Assembly: GCA_949130495.1 (NCBI GenBank) | Contig: OX422216.1 | Span: forward strand, 99,331,967-99,395,966 | Source of the DNA: Sambucus nigra | Lineage: Eukaryota; Streptophyta; Magnoliopsida; Dipsacales; Adoxaceae | Direction: 5' to 3' | DNA length: 64,000 nt | Part shown: one piece after another, positions 43,157 to 55,666 of the stretch | How positions within the stretch are numbered: the stretch's first letter is position 1 | Layout of the letters: each line of letters starts with the position of its first letter | The notes under the pieces: model-generated | Databases searched by the model: none | What the model saw: the letters and a program-made list of their open reading frames with translations, nothing else | What the model was told of the DNA's origin: nothing | Position numbers and translations under genes: made by a program

Positions 43157-43919
43157 TGTAATACCACGCGATTTTTGGACAAATAATTCAATTGTTTTGG
43201 GAGAAATAAATATTATTGTAATTGTAGAATAATTAAATTGGCATTTGAGGTCAAAATTTGAGAATGTTAGAAAGTAATTTGAATGACGATTCTGAGTGTG
43301 CGGTTGTTTTCGGAAGGATCGAGATAGTCAAAATGACTGTACTTGGGTCTTATTTGGGTTCCAAAATATTTTAAGTTCGTTTGGCTCGAATTAGAGTAAC
43401 CGAGTCATTTAAAGTGTGTGTTATCATTTAAAGTTATGTATTTTGGGAGTTAAGGCTTAAAAGCCTACGGGAGAAACGAATCTCATTTTGTGAGAAGAGA
43501 AAGCCCTAGAGAGAAAGAGAGAAGAAGAAAGGAAGAAGAGAAAGAGGAGAAAAACTTGGGAATTCCGGCCAATCCGTGATTTCGAGGGAGATTCAGACTC
43601 TACAACTTTGAGACAAGTGATTAAACTTGCTAAATAATTCTCGTGCATCCTTTTTTTCATGATTTGTGGATTTCGGGTTAATATGTCAAAACCAAGTTTT
43701 CTGGGTTAAATCTTACATTTTATGTTTATATATGGATTTGAGGTTGTAAATTAGTGGGGTTAAGTTATTTGATGAGTTTTAATGTTATGAATATGTTTGG
43801 GTTGAAGATTTATGGTTGGAAGTAGGTATTTTGGAGTTTTTGGAAAGTTGGAATTCTTAAAAAACTTAGTTTGGTCGAGGTATCTGGTAGGGCCGGTCGA
43901 CCGCGGCCAAGGGACCGGT
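43157..43919 (+). repeat. Element F 3' LTR, truncated
   Basis: Matches 38283-39050 closely. The donor-like site has become AG/ACAAGT at 43611-43618. It ends inside the palindrome cluster (GGCCGGTCGACCGCGGCC then GGGACCGGT), where element G begins. Confidence 0.9.
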
Positions 43920-46173
43920 TGTAATGACCCCATTTTTATATATATAGTTTGTTTTTACACTCTTGTGTTACTTATTATCTTATAAATTTTGTATTATTAG
44001 ATATGTGGCATTATTGGCTATCAATATAACAAACCCCATTTTTAATTACGAAGAATCAACTGTAAATTGGATCAAATCGAAGTCACATATCTTAAGGTAA
44101 ATAATAAGTTTTGCGGTAGAAAATATAATTTTATGAAACTTTATGGACTAAAATAAAAATATAAATGGTCCATTTTGTAAATAAAATATTTTTAAGGACC
44201 TCTAAGAAATATTCAAAATATATAGTGTGAAATTACCAAAATACCCTTCATGTGTGAAATGACCCTTATACCCTTATCACCTTTCCACCACGTTCTGGTC
44301 ACTTTCACCTTACACATGTCGTCTTTAGAGAGAAATCTAAAACACTTGTCATCATTTGGTGATATTAACACTGCAAGACCACTCCGGATCGTGACACCTC
44401 GGTTTTGAATCACCACTCCAAAAAGCCTAGTCATTAGACATGTGTCAACACCGTAATACTTTTGGAAACCTATAAATAGGGCCTTAGGGTTCATTTGAAA
44501 GTCACACCAATTCCTTGAGAATTATAGTAAGAAAGAGTGATAGAAAGCTTAGGAAATATCTTAAGAAGGAATTCTATAATTTCGAAGAAAGAATTCATTT
44601 CGTAGGTATGATTTTATTTAAATGTTATGATGTATTTTTATAGTTTTAATTTTGTGTTTTATAGCTTTACTTAGTAGTTATGCTGGTAAAATACACTAAG
44701 GACTTCACTAATCAAAACTTAAAGTTTAGAAGAAATACAAGTTGATTTTATGAAAACTTGTTTGAAATTATATATACGCTTTTAAAAAAAATGATTTTTT
44801 AAAAGTAATTACTCGTTATTATGGAATCCCATTTAAGTAATTCCAAAGTTAGGCCCGATGAAATTCTGTCTAGATGAGATGGTATTTAAGTGGTGCCCCT
44901 GTGACCCCCTCCATCTCTACTGGGAATGAATCCGAAAATGTTTTGTCTAGAGGAGATGGTATTTAAGCGCTGCCCCTGTGACCCTCCATCTCTACTGGGA
45001 ACCAACTGATTAGGAAGAACTATGAATTAAATCCTTTAATTACGATCAATGAGTTTCAAAATTTAAGAAAATGGTTTTTAGTAATCCTTTGAAACAAGTT
45101 ATTATTAAAATACAATATGTAGACTCGACCTTGTTTAGAATGTATACTTAAACCTTTATCGTATTTGTTAGATTAACGTGCGATCGAAGACTCATTATCT
45201 ATAATTTTGACCTCTATTTTAGGTGAGTACTCTATCCAATTTCTTGCGCATTTTGATTATATTATATTATGCAAACTATGTATATTTTGTGAAATGCTTT
45301 TATTCTCAAAATGCATCTGATACCGATGATTCCTTCGGTTGTTATATGTTTATATCTCTCTATATAAACATCTGATTTGAATTCTAAAATTATCGATTCG
45401 GCCTATGGAAACTCTCTTACTATGTTGGCCTTGACTACCGGTGGAAATATTTGGGTGGTACCTTCCCAGCTAGTTTATCGCTGGTGTGCCCTAAACAAGC
45501 CGTTGTTCCAGAAATCATGATTATCTGTCTATGATGTTACCGGGTGGAAACATTTGGTAACACTATCTGTCTGGGTATTAGAGCGTACATGGCCACTAAA
45601 ACTGAATAATTGACACATGCTCAATGGTTTTGTCTGCTCTGTTCTGAACTATTTATTCTAAATATATATATTGTCATTTACTTTATATATATTACTTGAA
45701 ATTCCTATCTCTATGTATATACCTTCTCTTCTAAATTGAATAGGTATTAGTTTTCTGAAAAACCCTAGAATGTCTGGAGATTGAATCTCATTCGGCTTTT
45801 AGCTGATGTTGTATTAATAACCATTTTTAGGAAATAATTAAGCTCGTGGATGGAACGAAAAAGGACTATGTTGAATATTTAGCTTTTAAAGCTCTTTTTG
45901 TTACCTTAAGTAGAAGTTTGTTTAATTAGATAAAGCATGTTTAGATCTTTGTGTCAAGTTGTAACTCGTTGATATTTTAATACAAATGAGGTTCCCTTTA
46001 GAAAGCTCTGATGATGAAATTCCTTCACTTTCAGTATTTTACGATTCATAACCTTGTGATTATACTTTCGCCACATATATTTTAAAAGAAAAATTTTAAG
46101 GCCAGAATATTGGATGCCTTGGTGGCATGTGAAGACACTCGTTCCCTACTTTTTTTGGGCCGGGGTCATGACA
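43920..46173 (+). repeat. Element G 5' LTR (2254 bp)
   Basis: Contains a TATA box (TATAAATA, 44471-44478) and a tandem pair of a ~77-base unit (44868-45005, each with TAGA(T/G)GAGATGGTATTTAAG and CTCCATCTCTACTGGGAA). Both features recur in the 3' LTR and in the solo LTR at 60105. Confidence 0.92.
44471..44478 (+). promoter_or_regulatory. TATA box of element G LTR promoter
   Basis: CCTATAAATAGGGCC is kept in all three G-family LTRs here (44471, 51432, 60669) about 0.55 kb from the LTR start. A transcription start would be expected some 30 bases downstream. Confidence 0.75.
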
Positions 46174-46386
46174 GAGGTGGTATCAGAACATAGGTTATGA
46201 ACCCGTAGACTACTGAGCATAGGTTTCGAATGTTATAGATTCTATGTTTCCATCCTTAGGAGATAGTATTAAAAATATAATTTATGTGATAACCCTCCCT
46301 ATGTGTTATATTATTTATAATTGGTCTTTTAGTTTTCAATATTGATATAGTATAGTAGATCTTACGTTTGGCCATGACTGTATAAA

Positions 46387-47290
46387 ATGACCAAGAGAAG
46401 ATCATCAATGGGAACTAGTGATTCGAGTATAGAAGGATTAGAAGGTGCATACAAGGCAATTGAAAGTCTAGCAAAGATTGTGGAGCAGTAGGTGAACAAT
46501 GGAGTACCAAAGAATCTTGAACTAAGTAGATGTACTATTGAACAGTTCAAGAAGTTGAATCCTCCATCTTTTAAAGGTACTCCTAACCCCACCGAAGCAG
46601 AAAGTTGGGTGATGCAGATGGAAAAGATACTCGATGTTCTTAAGTGTACCGATGAACAAATGGTGTGATTTTCAACATTTATGTTAGAAGGGGAGGCCGA
46701 ATATTGGTGGAGAATGACTAAGAGAATACAAGGGGAAAGGAATACTTACATAGGTTGGAATGATTTCTTAGTAATCTTTTATGAGAAATATTTTTCAAAA
46801 GCGGTGAAAGACGAAATGGCAGCTGACTTCATGAGTCTGGTGCAAGGGAATATGACGGTTAGTTATTATGAGGCAAAGTTTACTGAGTTATCCCGTTTTG
46901 CACGTCATGTTGTAGCAACTGATGTTTTAAGAGCGAAGAAGTTTGAGCGTGGGTTAAGATTGAATATTCGTAGTCGGATGTCCATCCTGAAATTAACGTC
47001 ATATATTGATGTCGTGACTAGGGATACAATAGCTGAGAGGGATGGTGAGGAGTACAATAGAATTAGAGATGGCAAGAGGAAGTTTGGGGAACAAAAAGGA
47101 AAGAACTCGAATAATAGAAATTTCTTTAGGAACACATCCAATGTTGATCTAGTGATAACAAACAGTATAATAACCAGATATCCAAACAATGTGGAAAGAT
47201 GCATGGGAAACGACCTTGTTATAAGGATTCATGAGCTTGTTTTAGATGTGGACAGAAAGGACATCAGATAAAAGACTGCCCAAACCTAAC
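46387..47290 (+). pseudogene. gag: Element G gag and zinc knuckle
   Basis: MTKRRSSMGTSDSSIEG, then IEQFKKLNPPSFKGTPNPTE, MLEGEAEYWWRMTKRIQGE, FYEKYFSKAVKDEM and ELSRFARHVV. A frameshift near 47190 is needed to reach the knuckle CFRCGQKGHQIKDC (47239-47280). Stops lie near 46488 and 46668. Typical capsid plus nucleocapsid of a chromovirus, but more distant from A and D. Confidence 0.9.
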
Positions 47291-47999
47291 AAGGGTTCCG
47301 ATAAAGCCTTCAAGTGCAAACAAGGATCAAGGCAGACAGGGTAGAGTTTTTGTACTTTCTGATACCTAAGCTTCCAATGTGGTAGTGTCAGGTACACTTT
47401 CTAAATGTGCACAACCTTTTAAAGCTTTGATAGATCCTAGTTCTACCCATTCGTTTGTATCTATACATGTATTAAATCGCTTTCATAAATTGTCTGAACC
47501 CTTGAATCATAACATACACGTTTCTACTCCTTCGGGTGAGTTATTGATGGGTAAATTAGTATACAAGGTTTGCCCCATAGACATTGATAGTCATAAACTA
47601 TTTGTTGATTTGATCGTTTTAGACATTAGAGATTTTGGAGTCATTTTAGGGATGGACTGGTTAGCATCATATCATGCTAAGGTGGATTGTTTTGAGAAGA
47701 GTGTTACTTTCCAAATCCCTCACCAACCAAAATTTAGTTTTGAAGGAACTGGCATCATATCTCCGATGTGTATTATTTCTGCAATGCAAGACTATAGTTT
47801 TCTTAAGAAGGTGTCAAGGATTTCTTGCAAATGTTACCAGTTTGCAGATGATAGGGCCTAGCTTAGAAGATATTCCTATCGCTAAGAAATTTATGGATGT
47901 TTTTCCAGATGATTTACCAGACCTACCTCTTAATAGAGAAATAGAATTACTATTGACCTTATTCCTGGAACTATACCAATCTCAAAACCACCATATCGT
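47291..47999 (+). pseudogene. pol (PR): Element G aspartic protease and linker
   Basis: MVVSGTLSKCAQPFKALIDPSSTHSFV: the active site of relatives (D-x-G-[AS]-T) has lost its Gly, reading DPSST. VILGMDWLASYHAKVDC follows. Frameshifts near 47850 and 47950 break the linker (IPIAKKFMDVFPDDLPDLP, then [10 protein letters not shown]). Confidence 0.88.
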
Positions 48000-49200
48000 A
48001 TGGCACCTTTAGAATTAAGAGAGTTAAAAGTTCAATTAGAAGACCTTTTAGACAAGGGTTTTATCAGACCAAGTATATCGCCTTGGGGTGCTCCAGTGTT
48101 ATTTGTGAAAAAGAAGGATGGGACAATGAGACTATGTATAGATTATCGTGAACTGAATAAGATAACCATTAAGAATAAATACCCCTTACCTCATATAGAT
48201 GACTTGTTTGATCAATTAGAAGGTTCACAAGTATTCTCTAAGATTGACCGTAGGTCAGGCTATCATCAATTGAAGATTAAGGGTGATGATATTTCAAAAT
48301 CAGCTTTTCGTACTAGATATTGTCACCATGAATTTCCTGTAATGCCATTTGGACTAACTAATGCACCAGTCGCTTTTATGGATATGATGTATAGGGAGTT
48401 TAGGAAGTATTTGGATCAGTGTGTGGTTATTTTTATTGATGACATCCTTATTTATTCCAAAAGTATTGAAGAACACGAAAAGCATTTAGAGACGGTATTA
48501 CAAATCCTTAGGAAAGAGAAATTATATGCGAAATTAAAGAAGTGTGAGTTTCGGTTGCCTAGTGTCTCTTTTCTAGGACATGTCATTTCTAAGGAGGAAG
48601 TGTCGGTTGACCCTCAAAAGATCAATGCTATACTAGATTGGCCTAGACCAACTAATGTGACGGAGATTCGTAGTTTTCTTGGATTAACAGGTTATTATCG
48701 AAGATTTGTTGAAGGATTTTCTAGTATTGCCAAACCTATATATAGGTTAACCCAAAAGAAGATGAAATATGAATGGTCTGAGGAAGTCGAGAATAGTTTT
48801 CAAAAACTTAAGAATCGATTAGTAACTGCCCCAATTTTGACTATTCCTTCCCGGACAGGGGGATTTGTGATTTATAGTGATGCTTCTAAAAATGGTTTGG
48901 GAAGTGTGCTAATGAAAAATGGAAAAGTAGTAGCTTACGCCTCGAGATAGTTGAAAACCCATGAGCAGAATTATCCAACCCATGACCTAGAATTAGTAGC
49001 TGTAATTTTTGCTCTTAAGATTTAGAGGAACTATTGGTGTTGTGAGACTTTTGAGATTTATACCGATCATAAGAGTTTGAAGTATATATTTACTCAGAAA
49101 GAGTTGAATATGAGACAAAGGAGGTGGTTAGAATTGATGAAGGATTATGATGTAAATATTCACCATCACCTGGGGAAAGCTAATGTAGTAACCGATGCTT
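48000..49200 (+). pseudogene. pol (RT-RH): Element G reverse transcriptase and RNase H
   Basis: RT motifs [49 protein letters not shown] and [17 protein letters not shown] (catalytic pair intact), then [16 protein letters not shown]. RNase [15 protein letters not shown], a stop at 48948-48950 after ASR (relatives continue), THDLELVAVIFALK then a TAG (Trp in relatives), [19 protein letters not shown] and [16 protein letters not shown]. Confidence 0.93.
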
Positions 49201-50768
49201 TAAGTAGGAAGTCTACACCAAATTTAGCGTGTCTTATTACAAGACAGGAAGCACTGTTAAGGGATTTGAGTAGTATGGAAATAAATGTACATATCTATAG
49301 CAAAGGAGGAATAATTGAAAACTTACAAGTACAACCCATGTTGATGGAAAGGATCAAAATTGCACAAGTAAATGACCCACAACTGAAGAAGATTAGAGAA
49401 GAAGTAATCGAGGGTAAGAGAATTGAATTTGCGATACGAGATGATATATTGAGGTTTGGAAATATAGAGTGTGTTCCATGTGATGGCCAACTAAAGAGGC
49501 AAATTTTGGAGGAAAGTCATTACTCAAGATTCACATTTCATCCCGGATGTACAAAAATGTATAGGGATCTTCGAGAAGTATTTTGGTGGAACAACATGAA
49601 GAGGGAGATAGAAGAATTTATATATCAGTGTTTGGTTTGTCAACAAGTAAAGGCAGAACATCAAAAACCAATAGGATTACTGCAACCCCTACCTATCCAT
49701 GAGTGGAAATGGGAACATATTACTATGGATTTTATGACAGGTTTACCGAGGAGTTCAAATGGTAATGACTCTATTTGGGTAATTATTGATAGGTTAACTA
49801 AATCTGCTAATTTCCTTACCATTAAGATTACCCATTATTTAGAAAAGTTAGCTAAGTTGTATGTGCGGGAAATTATTAGGCTTCATAAAACCCTAATTTC
49901 AATTATTTCTGATCGTGACCCTAGATTTGTGTCTCGCTTTTAGAAAAGCCTACAAGCATCCATTGGAACAAAGTTGAATTTCAACACCGCTTTTCATCCT
50001 CAAATAGATGGATAATTTGAGAGAACCATTCAAACCTTAGAGGATATGCTTAGGGCATGTGTACTTGATCTGAAAGGGAATTGGGATGATCATTTATCGT
50101 TAGTGGAATTCGCGTATAATAATAGTTATCAAGCAAGTATTCAAATGGCTCCGTATGAGGCACTTTATGGTAGAAGCTGTCGTTCCCCTACATGTTGGGT
50201 AGAAGTTGGGGAAAGAAAATTATTGGGACCATAATTGATTTAGATCACAACAGAGAAGGTGAAATTAATATAAGACCGACTTCAAACTACTCAAAGCCGT
50301 CAAAAGAGTTGTGTTGACAATCGACACCGACAGTTAGAATTCCAAAGAGTAGATTATGTGTTCTTTCGAGTATCGCCTGCAAAGGGAGTACTATGATTTG
50401 GGAAGAAAGGGAAGTTGAGCCCAAGATACATAGGACCTTTTGAAATCCTTGAAATGATAGGAGCTGTTGCGTATAAAATAGCCTTACCACCTGAACTCTC
50501 TAGTGTACATAATGTGTTTCACGTATCAATGATAAGGAAATATGTCCTAGATCCAAAACATATCTTAAGTCACGAGCCTCTTCAAGTTAGAGAAGATTTG
50601 TCTTACATTGAGCATCCAGTGGAAATCTTGGACCATAAAGATCAAATATTACGAACCAAGGTTATTCCACTAATCAAAGTATTATGGCGGAATCAATCTG
50701 TTGAAGAAGCAACATGGGAGCGGGAAGATGAAATAAAGGAGCGATATCCATACCTTTTTGGGAATTAA
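49201..50768 (+). pseudogene. pol (IN-CHD): Element G integrase and chromodomain
   Basis: Zinc-finger region [19 protein letters not shown] and [14 protein letters not shown], then [14 protein letters not shown] and [16 protein letters not shown] follows (Trp in relatives). TAFHPQIDG-stop-FERTIQ retains the catalytic Glu but gains a stop. [21 protein letters not shown] and [11 protein letters not shown] follow, with more stops near 50232-50400. The last open part (50415-50768) is PRYIGPFEILEMIGAVAY, HNVFHVSMIRKYV and a chromodomain (VEILDHKDQILRTK, VLWRNQSVEEATWERE, KERYPYLF). Confidence 0.92.
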
Positions 50769-50864
50769 TGTAAGTAAAGTTTGGGGAAGGAGCTATATCC
50801 ATACCTTTTTGGGAGTTAATGTAAGTAAAGTTTGGGGACCAAACTTTTTATAAGGAGGGTAGGA
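50769..50864 (+). promoter_or_regulatory. Element G 3' untranslated hairpin and polypurine tract
   Basis: A ~55-base segment is tandemly duplicated (50744-50830). The second copy continues into a 9-bp perfect hairpin (AAAGTTTGG / CCAAACTTT, loop GGA, 50827-50847). The polypurine tract AAGGAGGGTAGGA (50852-50864) touches the 3' LTR. Confidence 0.85.
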
Positions 50865-52883
50865 TGTAATGACCCCACTTATATATATATATATATATAT
50901 AGTATTTTTTTACACTCTTGTGTTACTTATTATCTTATAGATTTTGTATTATTAGATATGTGGTATTATTGGCTATCAATATAACAAACCCCATTTTTAA
51001 TTACGAAGAATCAACTGTAAATTGGATCAAATCGAAGTCTTATGAGATATCTTAAGGTAAATAATAAGTTTTGGGGTAGAAAATATAATTTTATGAAACT
51101 TTAAGGACTAAAATAAAAATATAAAATGGGTCATTTTGTAAATAAAATATTTGTAAGGACTTCTAAGAAATATTCAAAATATATAGTGTGAAATTACCAA
51201 AATACCCTTCATGTGTGAAATGACCCTTATACCCTTATCACCTTTCCACCACGTGCTGGTCACTTCCACCTTACACATGTCGTCTTTAGAGAGAAAGCTA
51301 AAACACTTGTCATCATTTGGTGATATTAACACTGCAAGACCACTTCGGATCGTGACACCTCGGTGTTGAATCACCACTCCAAAAAGCCTAGTCATTAGAC
51401 ACATGTCAACACCGTAATACTTTTGGAAACCTATAAATAGGGCCTCAGGGTTCATTTGAAACTCACACCAATTCCTTGAGAATATAGTAAGAAAGAGTGA
51501 TAGAAAGCTTGGGAAATATCTTAAGAAGGAGTTCTATAATTTCGAAGAAAGAATTCATTTCGTAGGTATGATTTTATTTAAATGTTATAATGTATTTTTA
51601 TAGTTTTAATTTTGTGTTTTATAGCTTTACTTAGTAGTTATGCTGGTAAAATATACTAAGGACTTCACTAATCAAAACTTAAAGTTTAGAAGAAATCCAA
51701 GTTGATTTTATGTAAACTTGTTTGAAATTATATATACGCTTTAAAAAAAATGAATTTTTAAAAGTAATTACTCGTTATTATGGAATCCCATTTAAGTGAT
51801 TCCAAAGTCAGGCCCAGTGACATTCTGTCTAGATGAGATGGTATTTAAGTGGTGCCCCTGTGACCCTCCATCTATACTGGGAATGAATCCGAAAATGTTC
51901 TATCTAGAGGAGATGGTATTTAAGCGGTGCCCTGTGACCCTCCATCTCTACTGGGAACCGACTGATTAGGAAGAACTATGAATTGAATCCTTTAATTACG
52001 ATCAATGAGTTTTAAAATTTAAGAAAATGGTTTTTAGTAATCCTTTGAAACAAGTTATTATTAAAATACAATATGTAGACTGGACCTTGTTTAGAGCATA
52101 TACTTAAACCTTTATCGTATTTATTAGATTAACGTGCGATCAAAGACTCGTTATCTATAATTTTGACCTCTATTTTAGGTGAGTACTCTATGCAATTTCT
52201 TTCACATTTGATTATATTATATTTTGCAAACTATGTATATTTTGTGAGATGCTTTTATTCTCAAAATGCATCTGATACCGATGATTCCGTCGTTTGTTAT
52301 ATGTTTATATCTCTCCATATAAACATCTGATTTGAATTCTAAAATTATTGATTCGACCTATGGAAACTCTCTTACTATGTTGGCCTTGACTACCGGGTGG
52401 AATTATTTGGGTGGTACCTTCCCAGCTGGTTTATCAATGGTGTGCCCTAAAAAAGGCGTTGTTCTAGAAATCATGATTATCTGTCTGTGATGTTACCGGG
52501 TGGAAACATTTGGTAACACTATCTGTCTGGGTATTAGAGCGTACATGGCCACTAAAACTGAATAATTGACACATGCTCAATGGTTTTGTCTGCTCTGTTC
52601 TGAACTGTTTATTCTAAATATATATATTGTCATTTACTTTATATATATTACTTGAAATTCCTATCTCTATGTATATACCTTCTCTTCTAAATTGAATAGG
52701 TATTAGTTTTCTGAAAAACCCTAGAATGTCTGGAGATTGAATCTCATTCGGCTTTTTGCTGACGTTGTATAAATAACCATTTTTCCGGAAATGATTAAGC
52801 TTGTGGATGGAACGAAAAAGGACTATGTTGAAGATTTAGCTTTTAAAGCTCTTTTTGTTACCTTAAGTTGAAGTTTATTTAAT
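50865..52883 (+). repeat. Element G 3' LTR, truncated
   Basis: Matches 43920-45935 closely, then breaks off after GTTTATTTAAT. TATA box at 51432-51439; 77-base tandem unit at about 51827-51960. The missing end implies a deletion that also removed the rest of element F's LTR. Confidence 0.9.
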
Positions 52884-53995
52884 GGCTGTCTCGTCTTCAA
52901 CCTTTTGACAACTCTGTTTTTCATCATTTTCAACCCTAAAACCTCTAAATTATCATCCCAAACTCCAACCAATCAATCCCAAATCGAATCCTAACAATTA
53001 TACATGGATTCTAACATCTTAAAATCATTAAGTCATTATGAATCATCAGGGAAATATGAAATCCCCAAATTAATTACTAAAACCCCAGTTCTTCAAATTC
53101 TTATTCAAGAACACTTGATTCCAGATTCGTTCTTCACATAAGTCCATCAAAATGTGATTTCTATTCTACATATAAGAAGCTCTAATTAATCTCAGATTCA
53201 AATCATACATCCTAAATCTCCAATTTTTCATCACTTTTATGAACAATACATGTTTATATCATCCCTATACTAACATGAATATGGTAATTGCTAAATAAAA
53301 GCAAGTAATAAACACTTTCCTCGATTTCGAAGGTCTGATCCGTTGGTGTTGTTGGTATGGATGTGCTCCTCGCGTTCCGATCTACACGATGGTGGTAGTT
53401 GTTGTGCAAGGTGGTGTAAATTGACTCTCCTCCTTTGGAATTTGCTCTCCCTCTCCCACTGTGTCTCTCTCTTGATTTTGGTGTATCATAACCCTAATTG
53501 TCCCCAATTAGATGATATAATATTTCTCCAATTTTTGTCCATTTAATTTCTCTAAAAATTCGAATTACAAAACTACCCCTATCGGGTGCCGGCTTGGCCT
53601 AAAAATATCCCGAAGTCCAAATAAAATATCCGGGTAGAGTTTTTTGACTATCTCGACCCCTCCGGACTCAACGGCGCACTCGAAATGGTCATACGAGTTA
53701 CTTAAAATAATTTATCTTTTTATTCCACTTAATTAGTCCTGATACGATTCGAACGCGCGTCCCGATTTAATATACCAAACTGTCGTATTTCTCTCTCACG
53801 ACAAGTTATATAAAATCGTCATTCCATATTACTTATTCTCACAGTAATATTAATAATTACTAACTTCTCGTCACGCTAGAAAATATTCAATTTTAATCCG
53901 GATTAATAATTAATTATCACATTTTAATTTAATTAATCCAAAAATAATAATAAATCACATAATTATTTAAATCTTTGAAAATATGGGGTGTTACA
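52884..53995 (-). repeat. Fragment H: truncated LTR related to element E
   Basis: On the minus strand it starts TGTAACACCCCA at 53995 and follows the E LTR (AATTATGTGATT, the shared box at about 53580-53700, GTGTTTATTACTTGC at about 53300) for 1.1 kb. It stops just where the CpG palindrome cluster would begin. The donor-like site has become AG/GAAAGT. The remainder of its element is absent. Confidence 0.85.
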
Positions 53996-54915
53996 ATTTT
54001 GAACCTTGCCCAGCCAGGGGCTAATCTGCCAGTTCCTATGGACCCTAAAAAAGAAGAGTTGAACAAGGTCAAGGGAGATCTCAAACTGCTGTCCAAGAAG
54101 TTTGACCAAGTTAAGATCTCCAGAAACTACATGGACTACCCACATGTCTCCTTACCGTACGACCAGGTTATCAAAAAAGTTCAAGATGTCGGACATTGAG
54201 AAGTTTGGGGTCAGCGGATCCCCAATTGTGCATCTACGCAGCTACCACTTAGCCATGACCTTTCTCAGAGCTTCAGAGGAAATAATGTACCAGATATTCT
54301 AATAAACTTTAAAAGAGAGTTCTCTTTGATGGTTATTGTCTCTCAAAGAATCTCGAGTCCACAGTTGGGAGGATGTAGCCATTAAATTCATGTCCCAGTA
54401 CAAATACATCGAAGAACTAGAGGTCACACGCAGAGACCAAAAGCTGCTGAAACAAAACCCCAGGGAATCAATCAATAGCTTCATTAGGAGGTGGAGAGAG
54501 AAATCTAATAATCTGACCAACAAGCCCTCAGAGGAAGAACAAGTGAGCATTGTGAAGAACTTCTTACCTCATATTTAAGCATTTGTGGGAGGATAGTACT
54601 AACCGCACTTTCGAGCCCTCAGAGGCTAGTGTGGAAATAGAATAAGAGGTCACCAAAGTAGAGTCTGAACTAAAAAAAATTAAACACATAGTTTACACCG
54701 CGAAAGTATGACAAGCCCAATAATACCTCAGTCTCAATCATTAACAACATATGCTAACCTGCCACTTCGTGGGCACCAGAAAGTCTCCCCAAACCTGCTA
54801 GAAAATAGTACACTGAGCTTCATGTTCCCCTGTCGGAGGTATACCAAGCCCAGCTAGCCCGAAACTATATCAAACTTTTGGAACCCCGACCATTACCAAA
54901 CTCGCTCCTATTGAT
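53996..54915 (+). pseudogene. gag: Fragment J: gag of Tat/Ogre/Athila-type retrotransposon
   Basis: Plus-strand remnants of the retrotransposon gag domain: SDIEKFGVSGSPIVHLRSYH, LRASEEIMYQIF, SRVHSWEDVAIKFMSQYKY, QNPRESINSFIRRWREKS, and further on PLSEVYQAQLARNYIKLLEPRPLPN, in shifting frames with stops. Such W-D-x-x-x-x-F-x-x-x-Y and E-S-x-x-x-F-x-x-R-W-R motifs mark the OTA group. No primer site or LTR of J is visible, because H replaces its upstream side. Confidence 0.8.
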
Positions 54916-55666
54916 ATCTTAAAATGGACTGAATCTAAATTTATGATCACAGATAAATATAATAGAAATAACTCAAAACCACACACAGAAAAGATAAATA
55001 TTTTAGGAGTGGTTTAAATGTAACATAACCTACATCCACTGTTGTTGTTATTTAGCAAGGCTTACAATAGCTCAGTAAGATAGGCATATGAGTGATTCGA
55101 GTTGTCCCTTGAGCTAAGGGATTAGTTTTTATTCATAGGGGTGTAAAACCCTAAGGATGGAACGCATTTATATTGACAGGCGTTTACATCTGTATACATA
55201 TCAATAAAACTCTTGGAATTCATAGCTGATTGGCATCCCATTCGAGTAATCGTTGATGTTCCAATGCCTTCTAATATTATTCGTCCTTCCTTCTGACTAA
55301 GTGTTTTTTAGGCTGATCAAGTAAATTGGTCGGTCATGTTGGATGACAGGTGTGCCTTCTTCATTGGTCCACGCAGGAGCATAATTTTTACGTACAATAA
55401 AATGTTTCATGCTTGATGTTTACATGAAAGTATGGAGTATTTAATAAAAGCTCGGCGTATGATTTTGAGTATTTGGTTGGTAGCCGACCTCCCACACTTG
55501 TAAGAATTTTTTGCTGCACTGTTTGATGATGGAATTTTTGTAAATAAATCGAACTTTTTAAACTGCCAAAGGCCACAGTCGTCTTTTGACGCTTCAGAAA
55601 GCATGTAACTGACGGTAGCTATACGATTCGTTTAGATAATCACTTATTCCCATTTCTCGAGGCAAT
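54916..55666. other. Unassigned AT-rich region between fragment J and the antisense frame of K
   Basis: No protein family seen. It may contain the 3' LTR remnant of element K, which should lie on this side, but I could not define TG/CA ends or a second copy. Confidence 0.4.

Larger units (their letters stand above)
38283..43919 (+). mobile_element. Element F: gag-only LTR retrotransposon, 3' LTR truncated by element G
   Basis: 5' LTR 38283-40897, primer site 40900-40911, gag 41078-42116, about 1 kb of non-coding remnant, polypurine tract about 43147-43154 and 3' LTR from 43157, broken off at 43919 where element G begins. The internal region is only 2.26 kb and contains no RT or integrase, so it was either non-autonomous or lost pol. 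The gag resembles A and D. The far end of F and its target duplication are lost. Confidence 0.88.
43920..52883 (+). mobile_element. Element G: Ty3/gypsy chromovirus, 3' LTR truncated
   Basis: 5' LTR 43920-46173, primer site 46178-46189, gag 46387-47280, pol 47379-50768, polypurine tract 50852-50864, 3' LTR 50865-52883. It is a separate lineage from A, B, D and F: LTR ends are TGTAATGACCCC and GGGGTCATGACA, and gag starts MTKRRSSMG. A chromodomain is present. Pol is broken by several stops. The 3' LTR lacks its last ~240 bases and joins fragment H. Confidence 0.92.

Noticed and set aside
46174..46387. Leader intron acceptor in element G like those of A, B, D and F
   Set aside because: The G gag ATG is preceded by GACTGTATAAA, not a pyrimidine tract with CAG, and no matching donor was seen. 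The pattern is confined to the other lineage.
53996..54915. Gag fragment J as the gag of element K
   Set aside because: J is on the plus strand while K's pol is on the minus strand, and K's gag must lie beyond 64000.
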